Positions 25,241 through 33,220 of a DNA stretch of 64,000 nt are shown here, piece after piece. Location of the stretch: the NCBI RefSeq assembly GCF_014204795.1, contig NZ_JACHMB010000001.1, positions 8,134,501 to 8,198,500 of the forward strand, in the 5' to 3' direction. The notes under the pieces are model-generated. The model saw only the letters and a program-made list of their open reading frames with translations. It was not told the origin of the DNA and ran no database searches. This stretch comes from Nonomuraea jabiensis. Lineage in GTDB: Bacteria > Actinomycetota > Actinomycetes > Streptosporangiales > Streptosporangiaceae. Positions within the stretch are counted from its first letter, which is position 1. Every line of letters begins with the position of its first letter. Both the position numbers and the translations under genes were made by a program.

Positions 25241-26283
25241 GTGCTCACCGTAGTCCCTGACCCCGCCGACGGCGACCGCGCCGCAGCCACCTCCACCGAG
25301 GGCGCCCGCCGGATGCTCGCCGAGGCACTCAAAGCCGAGGTCGACGCCTACATCGGGCAGTTCGCCGACGAGCGTGACGAACGCGGTCGCCGCCTGGTGG
25401 TGCGCAACGGTCACCACGAGCCCCGGCAGGTGCTCACCAGCGCGGGTGCCATCGAGGTCCGCGCCCCGCGCATCAACGACAAACGCATCGACCCGGCCAC
25501 GGGCGAGCGCCGGCGCTTCTCCTCGTCGATCCTGCCGCCCTGGGCACGCAAGAGCCCGGCCATCACCGAGGTGCTGCCGCTGCACTACCTGCACGGCCTG
25601 TCCTGCGGCGACTTCGTGCCCGCCCTGGGCCAGTTCCTCGGCTCCACCAACGGCCTGTCGGCGCCGGTCATCACCAAGCTCACCGAGCAGTGGAAGGCCG
25701 AGCAGCGAGCGTTCGCCGAACGGGACCTGTCCGGCGTCGACTACGTCTATCTGTGGGCCGACGGCATCCACGTCAACATCCGCCTGGCCGAGCACAAGCT
25801 CTGCCTGCTGGTGCTGATCGGGGTGCGCGCCGACGGCCACAAGGAATCGATTGCGCTGACCGATGGCTACCGGGAGTCGGCCGAGTCGTGGGCTGATTTG
25901 CTGCGCGACTGCGCCCGGCGCGTCTGGAATGCCGGGAACAAGGATCGGGCGGTGGCCGCGTTCGAGACGGCCTACGGTGCCAGGGTTCCCAAGGCCGTGT
26001 CGAGGAACTCCTGGCCTTCCACGACTATCCGGCCGAGCACTGGCGGCACCTGCGCACCACCAACCCGATCGAGTCCACCTTCGCCACCGTCCGGCATCGC
26101 ACCAGGGTCACCAAAGGCCCAGGCTCCCGCGCCGCCGGCGTGGCGATGGCCGTCAAGCTGATCGAGTCCGCTCAAACCCGCTGGCGCGCGATCAACGGCG
26201 TTCACCTGGTCGCTCTGGTTCGTGCCGGTGCGACCTTCATCGAAGGTCAACTCGTCGAACGTCCCGAGAAGGCAGTGGCATAG
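25241..26283 (+). pseudogene. IS256-family (Mutator-type) transposase, internally deleted and frameshifted
   Basis: The first part is well kept: LKAEVDAYIGQFADERDERG, then RNGHHEPRQVLTSAGAIEV, then VDYVYLWADGIHVN with the first catalytic Asp, then LTDGYRESAESW. After DLLRDCARR the region that should hold the second catalytic Asp is missing, and the sequence jumps to VWNAGNKDRAVAAFE. A frame change follows. The C-terminus continues in another frame as EELLAFHDYPAEHWRHLR and TTNPIESTFATVRHRT, ending at the TAG 26281-26283. GTG 25241 follows GGGAAGG. Transposition is not possible from this copy. Confidence 0.9.
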
Positions 26284-26315
26284 CCTCAAGACCTGACCAG
26301 GCTGGAGTGCTCACC

Positions 26316-26792
26316 ATGAACCACGTCCCGCTGCGCTTGGAGCGCATTACCGATCGTGATGTCCACAACGACTTAATTCTGCGGCTGGGCGCCTATCGGC
26401 ATGTCTGCGATTCGTACTACTTAGCCGTCGACGAGTCCGCACAGGCAGGTCAGAACGTCGCGGATAGCCTGGTGCGGCTCCTCGACCAGTGGGGTGAGCA
26501 CCTCCAGCGACTGCGGCTCACTGGAGACACCATCTTTTTGCCCTTCGATTTCTCGGACCAGTGCACGGCCTGGTTGCGCGTCTCGTCGCCGGACGGTGGC
26601 CAAGCCACCGTTGAGGCAGGCTGGAGCAGCATCGAGGGATGGAGCTTCTACCCCTCTGATTTCACTGAGACGGCGGCGAGGGTCCATGACTTCAAACCCG
26701 TCGTCAATGCTTCCGTGGAGTGTGATCTTGGCGATCTCATCGCGGCAGTCACGCAGAACCGGGAGGCGTTCGCCCTCCACACGAATAGTTGA
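26316..26792 (+). CDS. Hypothetical protein inside the IS256 relic
   Basis: 158 aa, soluble, acidic, no signal peptide or known motif that I recognise. Features visible: RLERITDRDVHNDLILRLGA, a helical middle, then strand-rich SPDGGQATVEAGWSSIEGWS. It starts 33 bp after the transposase stop with GGAG eight bases upstream, and its stop overlaps the IS right-end-like sequence. The compact single-domain shape would suit an immunity or antitoxin-like protein, but nothing proves this. Confidence 0.6.
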   Translation: MNHVPLRLERITDRDVHNDLILRLGAYRHVCDSYYLAVDESAQAGQNVADSLVRLLDQWGEHLQRLRLTGDTIFLPFDFSDQCTAWLRVSSPDGGQATVEAGWSSIEGWSFYPSDFTETAARVHDFKPVVNASVECDLGDLIAAVTQNREAFALHTNS

Positions 26793-26924
26793 TCCACAGG
26801 TCTTGACGATTGCTCCTTCAGTTCGGCGGTCAGCGCTTCGGCACTCCCGTCGTGCGCGGGGTTGAGGAACCGGCGGACAGCCGTTATCGATGTCTGATCA
26901 GGCTGCCACTCTGAAAGGGTTCAC

Positions 26925-27944
26925 ATGTCCCCTCTGGAAGACGCGGTCGACGCGATAGCCCACGCGACCGGGTTCGCCGGTGTGGTGTCGGTGGATCGCG
27001 GTGGCGTGAACGAGTTCGCCAAGGCGTACGGCCTGGCCCACCGCGGTCACAAGATCGCCAACACGGTCGACACCCGGTTCGCGATCGCCAGTGGCACCAA
27101 GGGGCTGACCGCGCTCGCGGTCGTCAGCCTGATCGAGCAGGGCGTGCTCGAGCTGTCCACGACCGCCCGTTCGGTACTCGGCGAGGATCTCCCGCTCATC
27201 GACGACGGCGTCACCGTCGAGCACCTGTTGGCGCACCGGTCTGGCATCGGCGACTACTTCGACGAGAACGCCGGGCACGAGATCACCGACTATGTGCTGC
27301 CGATCCCCGTGCACGCGCTGGCCACCACCGAACAGTACCTGGCGGTGCTTGACGGGCATCCCAGCAAGTTCGCCCCCGGCGAGCGCTTCTCGTACAACAA
27401 CTCCGGCTACGTGGTACTCGCGCTGATCGCAGAACGCGTCGACGGGCGGTCCTTCCACGACCTGGTACGCCACCGGGTCTGCGAGCCCGCCGGCATGCAC
27501 GACACCGAGTTCCTGCGCTCGGACGAACTACCGGGCCGCACCGCTGTCGGCTACCTGCCCATCGAGGGCGCATCGAGGACCAACGTGCTCCACCTGCCAG
27601 TGCGCGGCAGCGGCGACGGCGGGATCTACTCCACCGTGCGGGACGTCGGTTCCTTCTGGCGTGCCATGTTCGGTGGGAAGATCGTGTCATCGAGCTGGGT
27701 GGCGGAAATGCTGCGGCCGCGCAGCCAAATGCCGTCGCAGTCCAGGCGATACGGCCTCGGCTTCTGGCTCCCCGAATCGCCAGGATCACAAGACGCGGTG
27801 ATGCTGACGGGATACGACGCCGGCGTCTCGTTCCGCAGCGTTCACCGGCCCCAGGCGCAGCTGACGCACACCGTGATCTCCAACTCCTCCCCTGGAGCAT
27901 GGCCGATCGCCCGTCTGCTGGAGGAGGAGCTCACACAGCGGTGA
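26925..27944 (+). CDS. Serine hydrolase of the class C beta-lactamase/penicillin-binding family
   Basis: 339 aa. The nucleophile motif SGTK (SxxK) is in FAIASGTKGLTALAV, the YxN motif is YNN in FSYNNSGYVVLAL, and HRSGIGDYF is typical. The third HxG box is replaced by GYDAG near the C-terminus, so substrate use may differ from true beta-lactamases. No signal peptide is visible, so it is probably cytoplasmic, an esterase or peptidase-like enzyme. GAAAGGG lies five bases before ATG 26925. It stands alone. Confidence 0.85.
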   Translation: MSPLEDAVDAIAHATGFAGVVSVDRGGVNEFAKAYGLAHRGHKIANTVDTRFAIASGTKGLTALAVVSLIEQGVLELSTTARSVLGEDLPLIDDGVTVEHLLAHRSGIGDYFDENAGHEITDYVLPIPVHALATTEQYLAVLDGHPSKFAPGERFSYNNSGYVVLALIAERVDGRSFHDLVRHRVCEPAGMHDTEFLRSDELPGRTAVGYLPIEGASRTNVLHLPVRGSGDGGIYSTVRDVGSFWRAMFGGKIVSSSWVAEMLRPRSQMPSQSRRYGLGFWLPESPGSQDAVMLTGYDAGVSFRSVHRPQAQLTHTVISNSSPGAWPIARLLEEELTQR

Positions 27945-28103
27945 TGCGGATGCGGACCGTGTCCCGGAACCTCGGGCGAAGGTTCCCGGTCAACACGCAG
28001 ACTTGACGGGGAACTGCCACAGGTCCAGCACACGACCCGCGCGGTGGTGGGTCGGCTGGTCGACGTACGGGCTGCCCGTGCCGTCTCGTCTCTCGATCCA
28101 TCA

Positions 28104-28855
28104 TCACCTCAACGCCGTGCATCCTGGCGGAAGGCAGAGCGGTAGAAGCAGCGCATTCACGACATAATGCCCGATAGCGTCTCTGCCGCCCGCGCTCGCC
28201 AGGCGGCCCAGCACCTCGGGGGCCACGTCGGCGAACACCCCGGTGGGCAGGTCGATGGCCCGCACTGCGGCCAGCTTGCGGATCTCGGTCATCATCGACT
28301 CAAGGCTCACGTTGCCAGGCGCCGACTTGATGAACGCCAGCAGACCGTCCTCATCCGTGCCGAGCGCCCGATTCCGCGCCTGCACCCGTTCATCCACGGT
28401 GAAGATCCCAGCCAAGGCGCAGATCCGCCCCGTGGTCTCCACGCTCAGCCGGGAGGTGATCCGTGCCGACCAGGTCACCTCGGCCTGATGCAGTGCCGAG
28501 GCCAGGATCCGGGAGAGCCGGCCCGGCGTAGGCGGCTCCAGGGCTCCTCGCGCAAATGCTTCAGCAACTCCTCACGCACTCGATCCGGGCGCCGCTCGGC
28601 ATGCGCGATGTTCCCCGCCAGCCACACCCCGGCCTTGCCCGCATCGGCCGTCGTACAGCTGCGAAAGCCCAGATGCGCGCGGATCTGGGAGCGGTGGTAC
28701 GCGATCGTTGACTCCGACCACTTATAAAACGCCAGCTCCGACCGACACCCCTGGGTCGGTATGCCTTTCGGGATATTTCCCGGCCGGTGCACGAATACCT
28801 TTCTTCGGACTGGCGATAGACGCCAGGCGTCGCCGACGGCATGCCGATAGTTCAC
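28104..28855 (-). pseudogene. Tn3-family transposase N-terminal (DUF4158) relic
   Basis: Two adjoining frames on the minus strand together resemble the DUF4158 part of Tn3 transposases. The first has YHRSQIRAHLGFRSCTTAD and RPDRVREELLKHLREE; a -1 type shift then gives EPPTPGRLSRILASALHQAE. The second continues with TARLS-like ITSRLSVETTGRI and SAPGNVSLESMMTEIRKL, then LPTGVFADVAPEVLGRLA. The catalytic DDE domain is absent. It is a dead 5' fragment and shows that a Tn3-like element decayed here. Confidence 0.75.
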
Positions 28856-28927
28856 GATGAGCGAGATTTCCGAGTCGTGTCACCCTGAGTAAGGGGATCG
28901 CCGCTCGATGGAATAAGATCCGGTTGC

Positions 28928-29203
28928 TCAGTCGATGGAGTATTGGTAGCGGAAATACCAGCCCGGCAGGAGCTTGTAGCCGGGGACGCCGCTTTCGGAG
29001 TAGAAGCAGGGAGAACTGTAGACGTCCGGCGGATCGTTCAGTGCGGCGCTGTATGCGTTGCAGGTGGTCTCGGCGCTGAAGGGCCCCTGGTACGCGACCC
29101 TGTACGTACGGCCGGCGGACGCGTCCGCGATCCCGCTGGATACCGCTAACATGCTGACGACGCCCATCGTCAACGCCGCCAGGCGCACTCGATGTCCAGC
29201 CAT
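28928..29203 (-). CDS. Small secreted protein
   Basis: 91 aa with a signal peptide ending near SGIADASA (about residue 30). The mature 60 residues contain two Cys, GPFSAETTCNAYSAAL and an aromatic C-terminus (LPGWYFRYQYSID). AAGGAG precedes ATG 29203 by six bases. Similar small exported proteins with a Cys pair are common and uncharacterised in actinomycetes. No partner gene. Confidence 0.7.
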   Translation of the reverse strand: MAGHRVRLAALTMGVVSMLAVSSGIADASAGRTYRVAYQGPFSAETTCNAYSAALNDPPDVYSSPCFYSESGVPGYKLLPGWYFRYQYSID

Positions 29204-29358
29204 TTAATGCTCCTTTTCTTCATCCTGGACATGGCTGAGAACACAGGTCATTCTGACACGAATTACTCGTAGCGCATAGGCGGTAAGGTGCCGCCGGGCC
29301 TGCGGCGCATAAACCGCAAACTCCGCCGGATGACCGGATCGAACGGTGCTTGCCCATT
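29204..29358. other. Intergenic sequence downstream of an MDMPI-type gene
   Basis: No gene is supported here. This stretch opens a 326-bp gap that also holds the hairpin and heptanucleotide array listed next. Its right half resembles ordinary intergenic DNA. Confidence 0.4.
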
Positions 29359-29380
29359 CACCAGATCCCGTGATCTGGTG
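29359..29380 (-). terminator. Hairpin downstream of the MDMPI-type gene
   Basis: CACCAGATC (29359-29367) and GATCTGGTG (29372-29380) are perfect 9-bp arms around a 4-base loop. It lies after the 29530-30138 gene in its direction of transcription. There is no T-run, as is common for actinobacterial terminators. Confidence 0.5.
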
Positions 29381-29428
29381 TCAGGCGAGTGAGGGGAGGG
29401 GCGGCAGCCGGCCCCTGCCGCCGACCCC

Positions 29429-29498
29429 GACCGCCGACCGCCGACCGCCGACCGCCGACCGCCGACCGCCGACCGCCGACCGCCGACCGCCGACCGCC
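29429..29498. repeat. Ten perfect copies of GACCGCC
   Basis: A 7-bp unit repeats ten times without error in an intergenic region. Seven is not a multiple of three, so this is not selected coding sequence. It is probably a slippage-prone variable repeat, 32 bp from the stop of the minus-strand MDMPI-type gene. Confidence 0.95.
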
Positions 29499-29529
29499 GG
29501 CCGGTGATGGTTGCCCCCGAGGCCGGCGG

Positions 29530-30138
29530 TCACCGTGTGGAACGCAGGTCCTCACGGGCGGCCGGGCGGCCGGTGGCGAGCAGGAGGAGGTCGGCCGCCG
29601 GGCCGCGCACCTCGCGCGGTCCCTCGCCCGCCGACCAGTCGGCGTCCGTGGCGATCAACCGTGTGGTGCGCAGGAGCTCCCGGCCGCCGTAGAACTTGCC
29701 GGCCACCACGTGGTCGAGCGCCGCGACTGCCGCCTCGGCGGGCATCTCGCGCGTACGGCCCAGCGGGCGGGCCATGTCCTGACCGTGGACGAGCGCGTCG
29801 ACCAGCGGGTCGAGCGGGCTCGCGCCCGGAGCGCGGCGTGCCGAGCCGGCCGTTTCGCGCAGCTGCGCGATGAGCTCGTGCGGTTGGAACCGGGCGGCCC
29901 GCTCCCGGGCGAGGTCGGCGACCATGCGGTTGAAGTCGCCCCGCGCCCGGATCGCGCCCCTGATCGCCACGAACAGGGTGGTACGCGTCGAGAGCGTCAA
30001 ATGAGCGGCCACGTCGCGGATCGTCCAGCCGTCACACAGCGAGGCGGCGTCCCACTCGTGGTCGTCCAGGTCTTCCAGGAAGGCGGCGAGGCTCAGCCGT
30101 TCCGCCTTCGTCCAGATGAGTATGTCGTCGTGTCGCAT
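29530..30138 (-). CDS. Maleylpyruvate-isomerase-family (MDMPI/DinB-like) protein
   Basis: 202 aa four-helix-bundle protein. WDAASLCDGWTIRDVAAHL is the hallmark MDMPI N-terminal motif, with His as a metal ligand. LVDALVHGQDMARPLG supplies the second His box. Family members use mycothiol, the actinobacterial thiol, for isomerisation or transfer. GAGGAGA lies seven bases before ATG 30138. It follows the DUF998 gene by 16 bp and is probably co-transcribed from the ECF-type promoter upstream of that gene. Confidence 0.82.
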   Translation of the reverse strand: MRHDDILIWTKAERLSLAAFLEDLDDHEWDAASLCDGWTIRDVAAHLTLSTRTTLFVAIRGAIRARGDFNRMVADLARERAARFQPHELIAQLRETAGSARRAPGASPLDPLVDALVHGQDMARPLGRTREMPAEAAVAALDHVVAGKFYGGRELLRTTRLIATDADWSAGEGPREVRGPAADLLLLATGRPAAREDLRSTR

Positions 30139-30154
30139 GTTCGGATCTCCTCGA

Positions 30155-30904
30155 TCAGTGCTTTCCGAGCCGCAAGGACAGGGCCGCCAGCCAGGCGTGG
30201 ATGAGTACGGCGCCGGCGGCGAAGCGCAGGCTGGCGCTGTCCTCGCCCCACGGCGGCACGGTCAGGACGAACGTGGCCAGGCTGCTGATGACGCTGTAGG
30301 CCGTCCAGCCACGGCTCGCGAACCGCCGCGCGAAGACGAGCCCGGCCACGATCAGCGACATGAACGCCGTCGCCCCGAAGACCGTGTGCAGGGCGCTGCC
30401 GGTGCTGAGGTGCTCCGGCAGCCCGGCGGGGGCACCGGCCGGCCAGCCCAGGGCGGGATCGGGCGTGAAGACCCCGCCGCCGACCATCGCCACGCCGTAC
30501 GCACCGATCAGGATCGGCCCGATGACCAGCGCGGACGCTCCTGCCGCGCCGGGACGGGCGGTTCGCCGTACGCTGAGCGCGGACGTTCCTGCCGCGCCGG
30601 GACGGGCGGCCCGTCGTACGCTGAGCGCGGACGCTCCTGCCGCGCCGGGACGGGCGGCCCGTCGTACGCCGAGTGCGAAGGCGCACGCCAGCAGGCCCGT
30701 GAGCGCGAAATTCGCGGTCTGCAGCCAGCCCAGGTCGCCGAGCGTGAGAGCGCTGATCGCGTGCCGCCGCAGGTCGAACCCGGTCCGGGTGAAGGCCTGC
30801 GTGAACGACACGACGGGGAACAGGGCCCCGGCGACCGCGCCGCAGCCCAGCAGCAGCGCGGCCCCCGTCGCAGGGGAGGTCGTGGGTTCGGCAATGGTGC
30901 TCAT
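30155..30904 (-). CDS. DUF998 family membrane protein with an internal repeat
   Basis: 249 aa, about six membrane helices. The conserved DUF998 pieces are FDLRRHAISALTLGDLGWLQ near residue 44 and FTPDPALGWPAG after the repeat. Between helices 2 and 3 a 16-residue unit (ALSVRRAARPGAAGAS) occurs three times, adding a long basic cytoplasmic loop not usual for the family. Genes of this family recur beside ECF42 sigma factors. Here a motif shared with the sigma operon lies 49 bp before ATG 30904. Confidence 0.82.
   Translation of the reverse strand: MSTIAEPTTSPATGAALLLGCGAVAGALFPVVSFTQAFTRTGFDLRRHAISALTLGDLGWLQTANFALTGLLACAFALGVRRAARPGAAGASALSVRRAARPGAAGTSALSVRRTARPGAAGASALVIGPILIGAYGVAMVGGGVFTPDPALGWPAGAPAGLPEHLSTGSALHTVFGATAFMSLIVAGLVFARRFASRGWTAYSVISSLATFVLTVPPWGEDSASLRFAAGAVLIHAWLAALSLRLGKH
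30531..30674 (-). repeat. Three 48-bp tandem repeats inside the DUF998 gene
   Basis: Units at 30531-30578, 30579-30626 and 30627-30674 are nearly identical and keep frame (16 codons each). They encode repeated VRRAARPGAAG and lie between two membrane helices. Confidence 0.88.
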
Positions 30905-30952
30905 CGTGGATCCTTTCGCGTTTGGCGGTCGTCGCTTCGCCGTACGGCATGA

Positions 30953-30980
30953 CCACGAACGGGGTGCGGCCGGATGGACA
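30953..30980 (-). promoter_or_regulatory. Putative ECF42 promoter of the DUF998 operon
   Basis: On the minus strand TGTCCAT (30980-30974), 12 bases, CGTTCGTGG (30961-30953). The identical two boxes with identical spacing occur before the YCII-sigma operon. An ECF-type target promoter is the natural reading. Confidence 0.6.
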
Positions 30981-30997
30981 GCCGCCCGCGAAATTCC

Positions 30998-32248
30998 TCA
31001 GGATTCCTCGACGGCGGCCAGGCGGCGCCGCAGGTGGACGCGCTCCGGCTCGCTCCCGGCCACGTCCAGGGCCGCGCGATAGGCCGCGGCGGCCTCGGGG
31101 AGGCGGCCGAGCCGGTGCAGCAGGTCGGCGCGCGCCACCAGGTACGGGTGGTAGCCGCGCAGCCGCGGCTCGCCGGCCAGCTCGTCCAGCAGGGCCAGGC
31201 CCGCCTCCGGCCCGTCGCGCATGGCCACGGCCGCCGCCCGGTTGAGCGCGACCACCGGGGACGGGTCGAGCGCGAGCAGCACGTCGTACAGGGCCACGAC
31301 CTGCGGCCAGTCGGTCGTGGCCAGGTCCGCCGCCTCGTCGTGGAGGGCGGCGATGGCGGCCTGCACGCCGTACGCGCCGGGCGGGCGGCCGCTCAGCGCG
31401 GTCATCACCAGCGCCGAGCCCTCCTCGATGAGGTCCCGGTCCCAGCGGCCACGGTCCTGCTCGTCCAGCAGGACCGGCTCGCCGTCGGGACCGGTACGGG
31501 CATCGCGACGTGCATGGACCAGCAGCATCAACGCCAGCAGCCCGGCGACCTCCCGTTCGGAGGGCAGCAGCCGGCGCAGGATGCGCGCCAGCCGGATCGC
31601 CTCCTCGGCCAGGTCCAGGCGTTGCAGATCGGGGCCGGAGCTGGCCGCGTACCCCTCGGTGAAGATCGAGTAGATCACCTGGAGCACCCCGGGCAGCCGC
31701 TCCGGCAGCTCGTCCGCGCCGGGCACGCGGAACGGGATGCGGGCCTCGCGGATCTTCTTCTTCGCCCGGACGATCCGCTTGGCCATCGTCTGCACCGGCA
31801 CCAGGTAGGCCCGCGCCACCTCCGGCGTGGTCAGCCCCGCCAGGCAGCGCAACGTCAGCGCGCCGCGGTCCTCGGCGGGCAGCGCGGGATGGGCGCAGGT
31901 GAAGAACAGCTGCAGCCGCTCGTCCGGCAGCTCGCCGTCCGCGTCGGCCGGCGGGGCGTGCGCCGCCCGGTCCGCCTCCACCTGCAGGATGGCCAGCCGC
32001 GCGGCGAAGGCCTGGTCGCGCCGGAGCCGGTCGACCGCCTTGCGCCGCGCCGTCGTCATCAGCCACGCGCCCGGCTTGGGCGGCACGCCCTCGACCGGCC
32101 AGTGCTTCAGCGCCGCCTCGATGGCGTCCGAGGTCACCTCCTCGGCGAGGTCGAGGTCGCCGAACCGGCGTACGAGCGCGGCCAGCAGCCTGCCGCGCTC
32201 CTCCCGGAAGACCGCCTCGACCTCACGCACGCCGGACATCTCACGCAC
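30998..32248 (-). CDS. ECF sigma factor of the ECF42 group
   Basis: 416 aa, much longer than a minimal ECF factor. Sigma-2 (RRFGDLDLAEEVTSDAIEAAL) and sigma-4 (LTLRCLAGLTTPEVARAYLV, MAKRIVRAKKKI) lie in the first 180 residues. The remaining 230 form the ECF42 C-terminal domain, with the TEGYAASSG box and TPR-like helices (ALDPSPVVALNRAAAVAM, YLVARADLLHRLGR), which replaces an anti-sigma factor in this group. GTG 32248 overlaps the YCII stop; ATG 32239 is an alternative. It probably drives both operons that carry the shared motif. Confidence 0.92.
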   Translation of the reverse strand: MREMSGVREVEAVFREERGRLLAALVRRFGDLDLAEEVTSDAIEAALKHWPVEGVPPKPGAWLMTTARRKAVDRLRRDQAFAARLAILQVEADRAAHAPPADADGELPDERLQLFFTCAHPALPAEDRGALTLRCLAGLTTPEVARAYLVPVQTMAKRIVRAKKKIREARIPFRVPGADELPERLPGVLQVIYSIFTEGYAASSGPDLQRLDLAEEAIRLARILRRLLPSEREVAGLLALMLLVHARRDARTGPDGEPVLLDEQDRGRWDRDLIEEGSALVMTALSGRPPGAYGVQAAIAALHDEAADLATTDWPQVVALYDVLLALDPSPVVALNRAAAVAMRDGPEAGLALLDELAGEPRLRGYHPYLVARADLLHRLGRLPEAAAAYRAALDVAGSEPERVHLRRRLAAVEES

Positions 32249-32585
32249 TGAAGTCGGCGACCGGGCGTACGACCACCGACCCGCCGCCGCGCGCGCCCGG
32301 GCAGCGGGCCGCCCAGTCGAGCGCCACGTCGAGGTCCGGTACGTCGATCACGTAGAAGCCGCCCAGCACCTCCCGGGTCTCGGCGTACGGCCCGTCGGTC
32401 ACGGTCCGCCTGCCGTCCCTGTCCACGCGCACGGTCGTGGCGGTCACCAGATCGGCCAGCGACTCGCCCGACACCCAGATCCCCGCCTCGCGCACGGACT
32501 TGTCGTAGGCCATCCAGTCCTCGACGGTGCACGGGTCGTCCTGGTCGTCGGTGGTGGCGGCGTTGATCAGCATCATGTACTTCAC
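32241..32585 (-). CDS. YCII/DGPF-domain protein
   Basis: 114 aa. MKYMMLINA is the YCII opening and TVTDGPYAETREVLGGFYVI contains the DGPF-type motif that names the family. ECF42 factors are typically encoded next to one or more DGPF proteins, thought to be part of the response they control. The stop overlaps the sigma start. It is the first gene after a motif shared with the DUF998 operon. The biochemical role is not known. Confidence 0.9.
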   Translation of the reverse strand: MKYMMLINAATTDDQDDPCTVEDWMAYDKSVREAGIWVSGESLADLVTATTVRVDRDGRRTVTDGPYAETREVLGGFYVIDVPDLDVALDWAARCPGARGGGSVVVRPVADFSA

Positions 32586-32639
32586 GGTGTCCCCTTCGTG
32601 GGTGAGTTCGGCATACAGCGGGCCCGCTGTACAGAATCA

Positions 32640-32667
32640 CCACGAACGGCCCCCCGCCAAATGGACA
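32640..32667 (-). promoter_or_regulatory. Putative ECF42 autoregulated promoter
   Basis: TGTCCAT (32667-32661), 12 bases, CGTTCGTGG (32648-32640) on the minus strand, 55 bp before the YCII start. Same boxes and spacing as upstream of the DUF998 gene. Downstream bases are also alike (GTnATkCyGTACrGC). Confidence 0.6.
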
Positions 32668-32673
32668 ACCTCC

Positions 32674-33171
32674 TCACGGAAATTTCGCGGTCTCCAGGGA
32701 GCGGGTCAGCCGCACTCCTTCTTCGAGGTACCCCAGCGCGGCGTAGAACCGCCGGGCGGCCGTGTTGGCCGCCCCCGTCTCCAGGGTCAGGTGACGCAGC
32801 CCCTGCTGCCGGGCCCAGTCCTCGGCGGCGGCCATCAACTGCCGGCCCACTCCGGTACGGACGGCTCGCGGATGGACGGCCAGCTCGCCGACGTAGGCGT
32901 CCATCGCGCCGGTGAAGTGCCGCTGGCACTGGACGGACACCACGCCGACCACCTGCGGGTCCTCACCGTCCACGGCGACGAACACCACCGCTCGCCGGGC
33001 GTTGGCCGCGGCGAGGGACCCGGTGAGCCACTCCCGCGCCGCCCGCGTGGCGCCCTCGGGGTCACGCCACGCCGCCACCCCTTCGGCCAGCCGGGGAGCC
33101 AGCGCCAGGACACCTTCAAGATCGTCATCGCCTGCGGGCCGAATCCGAACCTCCATCATGAACGGCAGCAT
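32674..33171 (-). CDS. GNAT family N-acetyltransferase
   Basis: 165 aa. GVVSVQCQRHF and DAYVGELAVHP are the central strands, VRTGVGRQLMAAAEDWA is the acetyl-CoA loop (Q/RxxGxG/A), and LTLETGAANTAARRFYAALGY the C-terminal GNAT signature. It acetylates an unknown amine. ATG 33171 has GGAGGA 12 bases upstream; ATGs four and five codons later are possible starts. It sits just upstream of the ECF42 operon, but the shared motif begins after it. Confidence 0.85.
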   Translation of the reverse strand: MLPFMMEVRIRPAGDDDLEGVLALAPRLAEGVAAWRDPEGATRAAREWLTGSLAAANARRAVVFVAVDGEDPQVVGVVSVQCQRHFTGAMDAYVGELAVHPRAVRTGVGRQLMAAAEDWARQQGLRHLTLETGAANTAARRFYAALGYLEEGVRLTRSLETAKFP

Positions 33172-33220
33172 GCCAGGCGGAAGTCCTCCGAAAAAACCCC
33201 TGAAGGGCAACCGGATCCGG

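Larger units (their letters stand above)
25241..26816 (+). mobile_element. Decayed IS256-family element enclosing an extra gene
   Basis: It consists of a broken transposase (25241-26283), an unrelated 158-aa gene (26316-26792) and, directly after that gene's stop, GATCCACAGGTCTTGACGAT (26791-26810) plus TGCTCC. From memory this resembles right ends of actinobacterial IS256 elements. I could not find the matching inverted left end in the 200 bp before 25241, so the left end is lost or further out. Confidence 0.6.

Noticed and set aside
26925..27944. Antibiotic beta-lactamase
   Set aside because: There is no signal peptide and the third active-site box is changed; a cytoplasmic esterase or peptidase-like role is likelier.
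29401..29500. CRISPR-like repetitive pattern
   Set aside because: The unit is 7 bp with no spacers and no cas genes; it is a simple tandem repeat.
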